A DNA stretch of 64,000 nucleotides from Gracilibacillus massiliensis. GTDB lineage: Bacteria; Bacillota; Bacilli; Bacillales; Amphibacillaceae. Below are positions 8,679-17,500 of the stretch, piece after piece. Below the pieces are notes generated by a model that had not been told where the DNA came from, ran no database searches, and was given only the letters and a program-made list of their open reading frames with translations. The DNA lies in the NCBI RefSeq assembly GCF_001458115.1, contig NZ_CZRP01000012.1, positions 682,001 through 746,000 of the forward strand, in the 5' to 3' direction. A program made the position numbers and the translations under genes. Numbering within the stretch: position 1 is the stretch's first letter; the number at the start of each line of letters is the position of its first letter.

Positions 8679-11082
8679 ACAAAAGGTAAAACTAATGGAA
8701 GAAGAAATGAACGTCTATCGGGTCCAAGGATTTTCATGTGCAAATTGTGCAGGTAAGTTTGAGAAAAATGTTAAAAAGATTCCAGGCGTTCAAGATGCAA
8801 AAGTGAATTTTGGAGCATCAAAAATATCCGTTTACGGCGAACCCTCCATTGAAGCATTAGAAAAAGCTGGTGCTTTTGAAAATTTAAAAGTGGCTCCTGA
8901 AAAACCTAGACGTCAAGTACCACAAGAGATGAATCAAGAAAAAAATGTATATCAAGTTCAAGGATTTTCATGTGCAAATTGTGCGGGGAAATTTGAAAGA
9001 AATGTTAAAGAGCTTCCAGGAGTTCAAGATGCAAAGGTAAACTTTGGAGCATCAAAAATATCCGTTTATGGTGAAACTTCAATCGAAGAATTAGAAAAGG
9101 CCGGCGCTTTTGAAAACCTCAAGGTAGCTCCTGATGAACGAAGAAAACAGGCTTCAGAAGGGATTCAAGAAGGGAAAAAAGAAGAGAAAGTACCTTTTTA
9201 TAAAAAGCATGGTACTTTACTTACTTCGGCATTATTTCTTGTTTTCGGTTACCTATCCTTGTTTGTCAACGGTGAAGAAAACATTGTGACTACTTTATTG
9301 TTTTTAGCTTCCATGGTTATTGGAGGTTTATCCCTTTTTAAAGTCGGCTTACAAAATTTATTACGCTTTGAATTTGACATGAAAACCCTTATGACAGTTG
9401 CTGTTATTGGTGGCGCTATTATAGGTGAGTGGGCTGAAGTTGCTGTTGTTGTTATTCTCTTTGCAATCAGCGAGGCACTGGAACGATTCTCTATGGATAG
9501 AGCAAGACAGTCGATAAGTTCATTAATGGACATTGCACCAAAAGAAGCACTCGTTAGGCGTAATGGACAAGAAATAATGATTCATGTGAATGATATCGTT
9601 GTTGGTGACATCATGATTGTCAAACCGGGTCAAAAGATTGCAATGGATGGTGTGGTGGTAAATGGTAACTCTGCCGTCAATCAGGCTGCTATCACAGGTG
9701 AATCTGTCCCAGTTGCCAAAACACTCGATGATGATATATTTGCTGGTACTTTAAATGAAGAAGGTTTACTCGAGGTTAAAATAACCAAACAGGTAGAAGA
9801 TACTACAATTTCTAAGGTTATCCATCTAGTAGAAGAAGCACAAGGGGAACGGGCCCCAGCTCAAGCCTTTGTCGATAAATTTGCGAAATATTACACGCCT
9901 ATTATTATGGTTATTGCTGCGCTAGTTGCTGTGGTCCCTCCTCTCTTTTTTGGCGGAAGTTGGGAAACGTGGGTTTATCAAGGTTTAGCTGTTCTTGTTG
10001 TTGGTTGTCCTTGTGCATTAGTTATATCCACTCCAATCGCTATCGTTTCAGCTATTGGAAATGCTGCAAAAAAAGGAGTACTTGTCAAAGGCGGTATTTA
10101 TCTAGAAGAAATGGGAGCTTTAAAAGCCATTGCATTTGATAAAACGGGAACACTTACAAAAGGAGTTCCAGTTGTAACAGATTTTAACTTATTAAATAAA
10201 CAGGTAGACGAAAAAGAGCTACTTTCCATCATTACAGCACTTGAATATCGTTCGCAACACCCTCTTGCTTCAGCCATTCTGAAGAAGGCAAAACAAGAGA
10301 ATATCTCCTATTCAGATGTACAAGTGGATGACTTCTCTTCCATTACGGGTAGAGGTGTAAAAGGAATTGTAAATGGAACAACCTATTATATAGGAAGTCC
10401 AAAACTCTTCAAGGAATTATTTGTTCCTGATTTTAGCCAAGAGTTCGAAGATAAGGTTAGAAACCTTCAAAATCAAGGGAAAACTGCCATGATTATTGGA
10501 ACTGAACAAAATATACTTGCCGTTATTGCAGTTGCTGATGAAGTACGTGAAACAAGCAAAGATGTGATTCAAAAGTTAAATCAGTTGGGTATTAAAAAGA
10601 CAATTATGTTGACCGGTGATAATAAAGGTACTGCAGATGCAATCGGTTCACACGTAGGCGTATCGGATATTCAATCAGAATTGATGCCACAGGATAAGTT
10701 GGACTATATTAAACAATTAAGATCGGAATATGGGAATGTAGCCATGGTTGGTGATGGTGTCAATGATGCTCCCGCGCTTGCTGCATCTTCTGTTGGAATT
10801 GCAATGGGTGGGGCTGGTACAGATACAGCATTAGAAACGGCAGACGTTGCTTTAATGGGAGACGATTTAAGGAAGCTTCCATTCACTGTCAAACTTAGCC
10901 GAAAAACTCTAAACATCATCAAAGCTAATATTACTTTTGCCATTGCTATTAAATTTATTGCCTTACTGCTAGTGATTCCGGGCTGGTTAACACTTTGGAT
11001 TGCCATTCTCTCGGATATGGGTGCAACTCTTTTAGTAGCGTTAAATGGGCTAAGGCTTATGCGCGTGGATGAAGATGAATAG
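8671..11082 (+). CDS. cadA: CadA, Cd/Zn/Pb-exporting P1B-type ATPase with two heavy-metal-associated domains
   Basis: The product (803 aa) is a membrane pump that exports Cd2+, Zn2+ or Pb2+ using ATP. Two near-identical heavy-metal-associated domains lie at the N-terminus, with CxxC pairs C23/C26 and C101/C104; the single-domain staphylococcal form is about 727 aa. The core has the TGES phosphatase loop, the transmembrane metal site C446-P-C448, the phosphorylation motif D490KTGT, and GDGVNDAPA in the hinge. The metal-binding domain repeats are also very similar as DNA, so the duplication looks recent or kept even by conversion. Cytoplasmic-membrane protein, co-expressed with cadC. Confidence 0.97.
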   Translation: MSEQKVKLMEEEMNVYRVQGFSCANCAGKFEKNVKKIPGVQDAKVNFGASKISVYGEPSIEALEKAGAFENLKVAPEKPRRQVPQEMNQEKNVYQVQGFSCANCAGKFERNVKELPGVQDAKVNFGASKISVYGETSIEELEKAGAFENLKVAPDERRKQASEGIQEGKKEEKVPFYKKHGTLLTSALFLVFGYLSLFVNGEENIVTTLLFLASMVIGGLSLFKVGLQNLLRFEFDMKTLMTVAVIGGAIIGEWAEVAVVVILFAISEALERFSMDRARQSISSLMDIAPKEALVRRNGQEIMIHVNDIVVGDIMIVKPGQKIAMDGVVVNGNSAVNQAAITGESVPVAKTLDDDIFAGTLNEEGLLEVKITKQVEDTTISKVIHLVEEAQGERAPAQAFVDKFAKYYTPIIMVIAALVAVVPPLFFGGSWETWVYQGLAVLVVGCPCALVISTPIAIVSAIGNAAKKGVLVKGGIYLEEMGALKAIAFDKTGTLTKGVPVVTDFNLLNKQVDEKELLSIITALEYRSQHPLASAILKKAKQENISYSDVQVDDFSSITGRGVKGIVNGTTYYIGSPKLFKELFVPDFSQEFEDKVRNLQNQGKTAMIIGTEQNILAVIAVADEVRETSKDVIQKLNQLGIKKTIMLTGDNKGTADAIGSHVGVSDIQSELMPQDKLDYIKQLRSEYGNVAMVGDGVNDAPALAASSVGIAMGGAGTDTALETADVALMGDDLRKLPFTVKLSRKTLNIIKANITFAIAIKFIALLLVIPGWLTLWIAILSDMGATLLVALNGLRLMRVDEDE

Positions 11083-11220
11083 GTTTAAGGGGTAAAAACA
11101 GAATAATAAAATCACGCCTACCAACTAATATTTTAGTATATCTATATAAGTGTTTCAATTTAAGGGCTTTTCAATTTGAAGAAAGGTCCTTATTATCCCA
11201 AAACATTGGAGATGGAAAAA

Positions 11221-11838
11221 ATGATTGTAACGGCGCTTACAGCTGCTGCGGTTTATGTAGCAACAGGAATTGATTATCTCGTTATATTAATTCTTTTGTT
11301 TTCGCAAATAAAAAAAGATCAAGTGAAACATGTTTGGATAGGACAATATATAGGGACTGCAATTATTATAGGAGTAAGTCTTTTAGTTGCTCTTGGGGTT
11401 GCAAATTTAATTCCTCAGCAATGGATTATAGGACTACTTGGACTTTTACCACTTTACTTAGGTGTAAAAATATGGATTAAAGGGGAAGAGGATGAAGATG
11501 AAAGTAGCATTTTATCCTTATTCTCCTCAGGTAAATTTAATCAATTATTTTTGACGGTTACTTTCATTGTATTGGCTTCCAGTGCGGATGACTTTTCCAT
11601 TTATATACCGTACTTCACGACGTTAAATATGATCGAAATTTTTGTTGCTATTATTGTCTTTTTAATTATGGTTGGGGTTTTATGTTATGTCAGCTATCGC
11701 TTAGCTTCCTTAGATTTTGTATCGGAAAAAATTGAGAAATATGAACGTTGGATTGTACCAATTGTATTTGTAGGGTTAGGGATATATATAATGTTTGAAA
11801 ATGGCACATTCAATGCTTTGATTTCATTTCTTCTTTGA
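11221..11838 (+). CDS. cadD: CadD-family cadmium resistance transporter
   Basis: The product (205 aa) is a multispanning membrane protein of the CadD family, which confers cadmium resistance in staphylococci. Hydrophobic segments alternate with the family motifs ATGIDYLVILILLFSQ at the N-terminus and ASSADDFSIYIPYF in the middle. The frame can be extended 15 codons to a TTG at 11176, but GGAG stands 8 bases before the ATG at 11221 and the shorter length fits the family. It follows cadA by 138 bases on the same strand. cadD is usually paired with cadX; here it sits behind cadCA instead. Confidence 0.88.
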   Translation: MIVTALTAAAVYVATGIDYLVILILLFSQIKKDQVKHVWIGQYIGTAIIIGVSLLVALGVANLIPQQWIIGLLGLLPLYLGVKIWIKGEEDEDESSILSLFSSGKFNQLFLTVTFIVLASSADDFSIYIPYFTTLNMIEIFVAIIVFLIMVGVLCYVSYRLASLDFVSEKIEKYERWIVPIVFVGLGIYIMFENGTFNALISFLL

Positions 11839-11850
11839 AGTGACAAATCC

Positions 11851-11998
11851 AACCGCAATCGGGCGCTTTTCTTTATAAGAAGGCGTCTTTTCAAATCAAT
11901 CAGATTCTGGAGCAACACATTTAAAGGATTGGAGTCATATTAAGGTGTAAAAAATATTGTGAAGGATTTCACTTAAACTATCGGGTGCGTTAGTTTAA
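11851..11998 (+). repeat. CGGG-core repeats, right flank of cad region
   Basis: CGCAATCGGGCGC at 11854 leads into an imperfect stem (GCGCTTTTCTT with AAGAAGGCGT, ending near 11887). At 11973-11998 a perfect 8-bp stem TTAAACTA/TAGTTTAA surrounds loop TCGGGTGCGT. Same family as the hairpins at 8079-8147. Confidence 0.6.
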
Positions 11999-12171
11999 GA
12001 AATGTGAGTATTTTCCGATAAGGAATTTGTTCTTTTTTTGTAGTCAAAATTTCATAAGTTTTTACAACTGATTTTACAGGTATTCAATAATTATTATGGC
12101 TTTTCGTGTTGGGTTGCATTTTCCAGGGCAAATAACTACTCAAGATACAAATGAACATTTATATAACAATG

Positions 12172-12219
12172 AAAAATGAGCATCAAATTGCTATGCAATG
12201 CAACGCAACGCTCATTTTT
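12172..12219. terminator. Hairpin between cadD and the AraC gene
   Basis: AAAAATGAGC (12172) pairs with GCTCATTTTT (12210), with an inner ATTGC/GCAAT pair. It lies between convergent genes and could end transcription of the AraC gene and of the cad operon. Confidence 0.6.
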
Positions 12220-12293
12220 ATAATACATTTTTATTGTTTGTACTCAAAAACTGAACTACTTACGAAAATAGAAAGTCATCTATTTCTTAGTGG

Positions 12294-13274
12294 TTATTCT
12301 TTCTTATGTAGTTGTGTTTGATATGCTTTTGGCGTCAATTTATATTTTTGTTTAAACAAACGATAAAAATAGCTGATATTCTCGTAACCTACTTCTTCAG
12401 CGATTGCTTGCATAGATAAATCACTATAGAGTAATAAGTTCTTCGCCACTAATAGCCTTTTCTCCTGAACTAAATCTTTGAAATTCTGATTCGTCAATGC
12501 TTTTACTTGTTTACTTACCCAATAAGCAGTTTGGTTAAATTGTGTGGCTAATGCTTGTAAGTTAGCTTCACGATAGTTTTCTTCTATATAACGAAATACT
12601 TCCGTTAGAAATGTATGTTTTTCTGTATGTATATTATTTTGCTGAGACTGGTTTTGTTGTTCAATTAATTCTAAAATTAATAGCCCCATAAGAAATTTAA
12701 TTTTTGATTTAGACAGAATCGATTCCTCAAACATCTCCTCCAATATTTGACTCATAATCTCTTGAATCCGAATCGAATCTGACACAGGATAATACAAAAA
12801 TTGCCCGGTCTGATTATAATCAAACATGCTATTCATTAAGAAATGAATCATCTGACTTTGAATAAAACCTGTAGAAAGATTGGATAGGATATAATCAAAA
12901 AATGCTGGATGGATTATAAAATTAATAATGATATCTTCTTTTTCACATGCTGTTAATTCATGTTCAATATGTTGATTTAGAAGTAATATATCACCTTGTT
13001 TCAACGTCATCGGCTGGTTTGCAACTTTTTGATGAAATTGACCATGAACCACATAATTCATTTCAATATAATCATGAGAGTGTTTAGGAAAATCGATATA
13101 TCTAGGGTGCTTACGAATCATAATTAAATCATCTTCTAAAAATTTCTCACTTTGGATGATAAAATCAGATGTTAGGTTCGTATAGATTTCCTTATTAACA
13201 GCTTTGTCTCCTCGTAAAATCCCACGTTCTTCATCTGTTTCCAACATTAACTCATTTAGTAAAGTCTTATTCAA
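12294..13274 (-). CDS. AraC-family transcriptional regulator
   Basis: About 326 aa from a TTG start at 13274 with GGGGG 8 bases upstream. The frame runs open to 13364, but that part contains the ilvA terminator hairpin and is not credible protein. The N-terminal half is a cupin-type sensor (FPKHSHDYIEMNYVVHGQF, then LKQGDILLLNQHIEHEL). The C-terminal 100 residues hold two helix-turn-helix motifs, the second IAEEVGYENISYFYRLFKQKY, as in AraC/XylS activators. Such proteins usually sense sugars. The closest sugar genes are lacZ and the rha genes, so it may control either; the sequence does not decide this. Confidence 0.85.
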   Translation of the reverse strand: MNKTLLNELMLETDEERGILRGDKAVNKEIYTNLTSDFIIQSEKFLEDDLIMIRKHPRYIDFPKHSHDYIEMNYVVHGQFHQKVANQPMTLKQGDILLLNQHIEHELTACEKEDIIINFIIHPAFFDYILSNLSTGFIQSQMIHFLMNSMFDYNQTGQFLYYPVSDSIRIQEIMSQILEEMFEESILSKSKIKFLMGLLILELIEQQNQSQQNNIHTEKHTFLTEVFRYIEENYREANLQALATQFNQTAYWVSKQVKALTNQNFKDLVQEKRLLVAKNLLLYSDLSMQAIAEEVGYENISYFYRLFKQKYKLTPKAYQTQLHKKE

Positions 13275-13318
13275 AAAGATTACCCCCAAACCAAACCTTA
13301 TCTTCACTTTCAAAAAAA

Positions 13319-13347
13319 GCTCGTCACCATAACGAATGGCGACAAGC
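13319..13347 (-). terminator. Rho-independent terminator of ilvA
   Basis: GCTCGTCACCAT (13319-13330) and ATGGCGACAAGC (13336-13347) form a 12-bp stem with a 5-base loop; on the minus strand it is followed by seven T. It lies 46 bases past the ilvA stop and upstream of the AraC start. Confidence 0.85.
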
Positions 13348-13392
13348 CTGTCATTTATTTTCAATTTTTCATAAAGTAAATGGTACGCAAAA

Positions 13393-14652
13393 TCAGATTA
13401 ATAATTGGAATAGCTGTTCATCTTTGTTGATTTCGATATAGGTAAATCCTTTTTTCTCCATACGCGATATAATCTGATGATAATCCTCTGCTCTTTGCAG
13501 TTCGATCCCTACTAAAACTGGACCCTTATCTCGATTATTTTTCTTGGTATATTCAAAACGAGTGATGTCGTCGTCTTTACCTAGGACTTCATCCATAAAT
13601 TCTCTAAGTGCACCGGCGCGTTGTGGGAAATTAACGATAAAATAATGTTTGAATCCTTCGTAAATTAACGAACGTTCTTTAAATTCCTGCATACGATCAA
13701 TATCATTATTTCCACCACTTACGATACACACGACATTTTTTCCTTTAATTTCATCACGGTAATAGTCAAGTGCTGAAATAGGTAATGCACCAGCAGGTTC
13801 TGCAACGATTGCATTTTCGTTATATAAATCTAATAAAGTGGTACATAATTTACCCTCTGGCACAACAGAAATATCATCGATAAATTCTTTGGCAATATCA
13901 AATGAAATATCACCGACTCTTTTAACACTTGCTCCATCTACAAATTTATCAATTTTATCTAATTTTACTACTTCATCTTTTTCTAAAGCAGCTTTCATTG
14001 ACGCTGCACCTTCTGGCTCTACTCCGACAATCTTCGTATCTGGACTAATACTATTTAAGTATGATCCTACACCCGAAATTAAACCACCGCCGCCAACTGC
14101 CATGAAGACATGGGAGATCGGTTCTTCCATACAATCTAAAATTTCAAGACCAATCGTACCTTGTCCCGTAATGGTACGAGTATCATTAAAAGGATGAATA
14201 AATGATGCATCATGTTCATTACAGTATTCCATTGCTTGATCAAATGAATCATCGAATGTATCACCAATTAAACGAATCTCAACAAATGGTCCACCGAAAA
14301 ATTCGACACGGTTTACTTTCTGTCTAGGAGTTGTACTTGGCATAAAAATGACACCTTTCACTCCTAATGCCTTGCAAGAATAGGCAACACCCTGTGCATG
14401 GTTTCCCGCACTGGCACAAACCACTCCATTGGCCAATTCTTCTTGGGTCAAGCCTTGCATTAAATTATACGCTCCGCGAATCTTAAAGGAACGCACGACT
14501 TGAAGATCTTCTCTTTTTAAATATACATTACAATCATATTTATCAGAAAGAATCGGATCACGTTGTAATGGTGTTTTAACTACAACATCTTTTAATACTT
14601 GATTTGCTATAATAATATCTCTGACTTGAATTGGATTAACTTTTGTACTCAT
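13393..14652 (-). CDS. ilvA: Threonine dehydratase, biosynthetic
   Basis: The product (419 aa) deaminates L-threonine to 2-oxobutanoate, the first step toward isoleucine. Fold-type II pyridoxal enzyme: the cofactor lysine is K57 in RSFKIRGAYN, followed by ASAGNHAQGVAYS and the glycine loop VGGGGLISG. The last 80 residues form one ACT-like regulatory domain (HYFIVNFPQRAGALREF), the short form typical of Bacillus. The frame is open another 55 codons upstream into the lacZ terminator; ATG 14652 with AGGAAGGG before it is preferred. It lies downstream of lacZ on the same strand but behind a terminator. No T-box is seen before it. Confidence 0.94.
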   Translation of the reverse strand: MSTKVNPIQVRDIIIANQVLKDVVVKTPLQRDPILSDKYDCNVYLKREDLQVVRSFKIRGAYNLMQGLTQEELANGVVCASAGNHAQGVAYSCKALGVKGVIFMPSTTPRQKVNRVEFFGGPFVEIRLIGDTFDDSFDQAMEYCNEHDASFIHPFNDTRTITGQGTIGLEILDCMEEPISHVFMAVGGGGLISGVGSYLNSISPDTKIVGVEPEGAASMKAALEKDEVVKLDKIDKFVDGASVKRVGDISFDIAKEFIDDISVVPEGKLCTTLLDLYNENAIVAEPAGALPISALDYYRDEIKGKNVVCIVSGGNNDIDRMQEFKERSLIYEGFKHYFIVNFPQRAGALREFMDEVLGKDDDITRFEYTKKNNRDKGPVLVGIELQRAEDYHQIISRMEKKGFTYIEINKDEQLFQLLI

Positions 14653-14757
14653 AATTTGAACCCTTCCTACTTCAATTGTTAGATTTATACTAACATAAAC
14701 AAGCAAATTAGAAAATATTTTTATCCTCATATATAAAGCTTTATTAGGTAAAATATA

Positions 14758-14799
14758 AACAAACCTCCACTTCCGTAATTTTTGAAGAGGAGGTTTGTT
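14758..14799 (-). terminator. Terminator of the beta-galactosidase gene
   Basis: AACAAACCTCC (14758-14768) pairs with GGAGGTTTGTT (14789-14799); on the minus strand TATATTTTA follows. It begins 15 bases after the lacZ stop codon. Confidence 0.75.
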
Positions 14800-14813
14800 C
14801 GTGTAGTGCCTTA

Positions 14814-16823
14814 TCAATAGGATAAGATTGCTACATCCGTATGCTCTATGTGAACTTCATCCGTAACCTTTTGATTGCTCAGGCAATTCGTATATGTCAC
14901 ACCTTTATCCAAAGAAACCGTTACAGGATCTGTATTGTGATTTAAAATGAATAGGTATGTTTGATTGTTATTCGTTCTTTCGACAACTTCTACATTATTT
15001 GGTACTGAAAGAGGTGCGCTAATATTTAATTGTTGCAATATACCCTCCAATAACTTATCTACATATGCTTCCGATGGGTTTGTACCGATATAAATCGAAC
15101 TACCTTTACCATACTGATGAATCGTCACTGCTGGAGAGTTTTGATACCAATTTTCTTTAAATGTTGCAATTGATTTGGCACCTTCTAGTTTAATGATATC
15201 AGCCCATGTATCAACCGTCGACAATTCACCATTCGCAACAATCGTATTGGTTTCGTCATCAGCCATTGGAGCAAACTCTTCGACAGTTAACCCTAATAAC
15301 TTACGTAGAGGTGCCGGATATCCACCTAAGTGAATATGGTCCTGTTGATCTGCGATACCACTGAAAAAGCTAACTACTAGTGTGCCGCCTTGATCGACAA
15401 ATTGTTCTAAATTCTTTTCTTCTCCCTCTCGAATCATATATAACATCGGAGCGACTACTAATTGGTATTCTGAGAGATCACTTGTAGGGTCTACAAAGTC
15501 TACTGCAATATTTTTCTCATAAAACACGCGATAATATTGATAAACTTGATCTAAATAGGATAGCTTATTATGTGGCTTTCCTTCTAGTTCAACTGCCCAC
15601 CAATTTTCCCAATCAAATACAATAGCCACTTTTGCATTTGTTCGAGCATCTACTAATCCATCAAGTTGCTTTAATTCGTTCCCTAACTGTTTGATTTCCT
15701 GATACGTGCGACTTTCCGGATTATTCGAGTGTGGCACCATCGCACCATGGAATTTTTCTGCTCCAGCTCTACCTTGTCGCCATTGGAAATACATTACCCC
15801 ATCGCCGCCTCTTGCAACGGTAGAATAACTCCATAGCCGCATTTCTCCTGGTTTTTTTGTCAGATTAATATCGCGCCAATTGACGTGAGAGGTTACTTGT
15901 TCCATTAAATAAAATGGTTGACCATTTTTAAGACTTCTCATTAAATCATGATGCATCGCATGTCGATATGGCTTTCCTTCTCTCGGATCTGGATAAGAAT
16001 CCCAAGTTACTAAATCCATATCTTTCGCCCATTCAAAGTAATTAAGTGGCTTAAATTCATACATGAAATTAGTAAAAACAGGGATCTCAGGTGTAATATC
16101 TCTTAGTACTTCTTTTTCTGTTTTATAAAGTTCAAAAATCGCTTCATCCATAAAGCGCTTATAATCTAACTTCTGACTTGGGTTATAAAAGGTTGGTAAA
16201 TTTGCTGGAAATTGAATCTCATCCCATGCATTATAGCGCTGACTCCAAAAATTCGTACCCCATTTCTTGTTCAAGTTATCAATTGTTTGATATCTAGCCT
16301 TTAACCATGTACGGAACGCTTGTAAACTTTCCTCACTATAGCACTCTGATAGATGACAGCCATATTCATTATTAATATGCCACATTTTAACTGCCGGATG
16401 ATCTTTATAACGGTTAGCCATTTCCGTTACCAACTGTTTAACAGCATATCTAAAACGCTTACTATTTGGTGAATAATGTTGTCTGGAGCCAACTTGGTAA
16501 GCTACACCATTTTTTTGTACAGCTAACACTTCTGGATATTCTTTGGATAACCATGCTGGTGGAGATGCGGTTGCAGTCGCCAAAGCCACTCCTATTCCAT
16601 GACTATGTAATATATCTAAAATTTTATCTAACCAAACAAAATCAAACTGCCCTTCCTTTCGTTCAATAACAGACCAACTAAATATCGCAACAGAAACCAG
16701 GTTTACGCCTGCTTCCTGCATTAATTTTGCATCTTCTAACCAAAACTGTTCATCCCATTGTTCAGGGTTATAATCGCCACCAAAGGCTATATGTGGCATA
16801 ACCTCTTTTATTTGCTTTACCAT
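14814..16823 (-). CDS. GH42 beta-galactosidase
   Basis: The product (669 aa) is a glycoside hydrolase family 42 beta-galactosidase hydrolysing galactosides. The N-terminal TIM barrel starts with FGGDYNPEQW, the family signature. The acid/base glutamate is E153 in HINNEYGCH and the nucleophile E308 in FYLMEQVTSHVNW. A trimerisation domain (about 395-600) and a small beta C-terminal domain follow. No signal peptide, so cytoplasmic. GGAGAG lies 9 bases before the ATG. A CcpA-type site lies inside the promoter, pointing to glucose repression. No sugar transporter is adjacent, so the natural substrate (lactose, galactan or plant oligosaccharide) is open. Confidence 0.94.
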   Translation of the reverse strand: MVKQIKEVMPHIAFGGDYNPEQWDEQFWLEDAKLMQEAGVNLVSVAIFSWSVIERKEGQFDFVWLDKILDILHSHGIGVALATATASPPAWLSKEYPEVLAVQKNGVAYQVGSRQHYSPNSKRFRYAVKQLVTEMANRYKDHPAVKMWHINNEYGCHLSECYSEESLQAFRTWLKARYQTIDNLNKKWGTNFWSQRYNAWDEIQFPANLPTFYNPSQKLDYKRFMDEAIFELYKTEKEVLRDITPEIPVFTNFMYEFKPLNYFEWAKDMDLVTWDSYPDPREGKPYRHAMHHDLMRSLKNGQPFYLMEQVTSHVNWRDINLTKKPGEMRLWSYSTVARGGDGVMYFQWRQGRAGAEKFHGAMVPHSNNPESRTYQEIKQLGNELKQLDGLVDARTNAKVAIVFDWENWWAVELEGKPHNKLSYLDQVYQYYRVFYEKNIAVDFVDPTSDLSEYQLVVAPMLYMIREGEEKNLEQFVDQGGTLVVSFFSGIADQQDHIHLGGYPAPLRKLLGLTVEEFAPMADDETNTIVANGELSTVDTWADIIKLEGAKSIATFKENWYQNSPAVTIHQYGKGSSIYIGTNPSEAYVDKLLEGILQQLNISAPLSVPNNVEVVERTNNNQTYLFILNHNTDPVTVSLDKGVTYTNCLSNQKVTDEVHIEHTDVAILSY

Positions 16824-16871
16824 ATATATCTCTCCTATCTTTCTTAATTATATTTATTAACTAATACGTAC

Positions 16872-16900
16872 ATCTTATAAGAAAACGTTATCATAATCAA
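16872..16900 (-). promoter_or_regulatory. Beta-galactosidase promoter with embedded cre site
   Basis: Minus-strand -35 TTGATT (16900-16895) and -10 TAAGAT (16877-16872) are 17 bp apart. The spacer contains a match to the CcpA operator: AGAAAACGTTATCA on the plus strand (16880-16893), 13 of 14 positions of TGWAARCGYTWNCW. CcpA binding here would block RNA polymerase. Confidence 0.7.
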
Positions 16901-16975
16901 CTATTTAATATTTTTCGATTTTGAAGCCAAAACAATTTGAGGTAATTTTCATATTATAATTTATGAGGTGATCTT

Positions 16976-17500
16976 ATGTCAGAGGATAATGATAATCTAT
17001 TATTTGGAGGATGGGTAGTAGCAATCGGCACCGTTATTTCTGCTTTAGCAAATACACCTAGTTTTTCGATCACACCTTCCGCAAAAAACGACTTAAAAAT
17101 CATTGGAAATTCTCTACAAGCTACCGGAAACGCAATTCAAGTTGAACGACTTACCTCAGTACAGTTAGAAAATATCGCAAATGAAATCCAGGCAATCGGT
17201 AACACCACCGTTATAAGTTCACTAATACTACCATTTGATAAACAAATAAAAAATACACTTAATACAAAAGGTAATCTGCTTCAAGCACTCGGAGGAGGTA
17301 TCAGCTTTTCGGAGGACTGGAATAAAGAACGAACAATTAATGTTTTGTATAGTGGAATCGGTAATTTGTTACAAGTAATCGGTAATAGCATGCAAGCTTT
17401 GTCAACACAAAGTAAAAAAAGTGAAATGGAGTGGAATACAATTGGCAACTGGATTCAAGCAACGGGAGCACTAATGACAGCAATAGCTGTTACGATTTAA
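16976..17500 (+). CDS. Repetitive small protein with GN-x-hydrophobic-QA-x-GN motifs
   Basis: A 174-aa protein of unknown function. It is built of recurring short motifs: IGNSLQATGNAIQ, IANEIQAIGNTT, KGNLLQALGGG, IGNLLQVIGNSMQAL and IGNWIQATGALM. The N-terminal GGWVVAIGTVISALA and the C-terminal ATGALMTAIAVTI are hydrophobic and could touch a membrane. I associate such proteins with a domain of unknown function found in Bacillaceae (DUF6944, from memory). GAGGTGA with good spacing precedes the ATG. It is convergent with the methyltransferase gene, sharing 4 bases at the stops. No operon partners give a clue to function. Confidence 0.75.
   Translation: MSEDNDNLLFGGWVVAIGTVISALANTPSFSITPSAKNDLKIIGNSLQATGNAIQVERLTSVQLENIANEIQAIGNTTVISSLILPFDKQIKNTLNTKGNLLQALGGGISFSEDWNKERTINVLYSGIGNLLQVIGNSMQALSTQSKKSEMEWNTIGNWIQATGALMTAIAVTI

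Larger units (their letters stand above)
11839..12293. other. Intergenic region right of the cad genes
   Basis: No gene is visible. It holds two CGGG-core repeats (11851-11895 and 11973-11998), a strong hairpin (12172-12219) and a GTAGTTCAG repeat (12241-12275). Together with the left flank these repeats bracket cadC-cadA-cadD. Confidence 0.6.

Noticed and set aside
14653-14817. 55-codon N-terminal extension of IlvA
   Set aside because: It runs through the lacZ terminator; AGGAAGGG before ATG 14652 and the family length support the shorter form.
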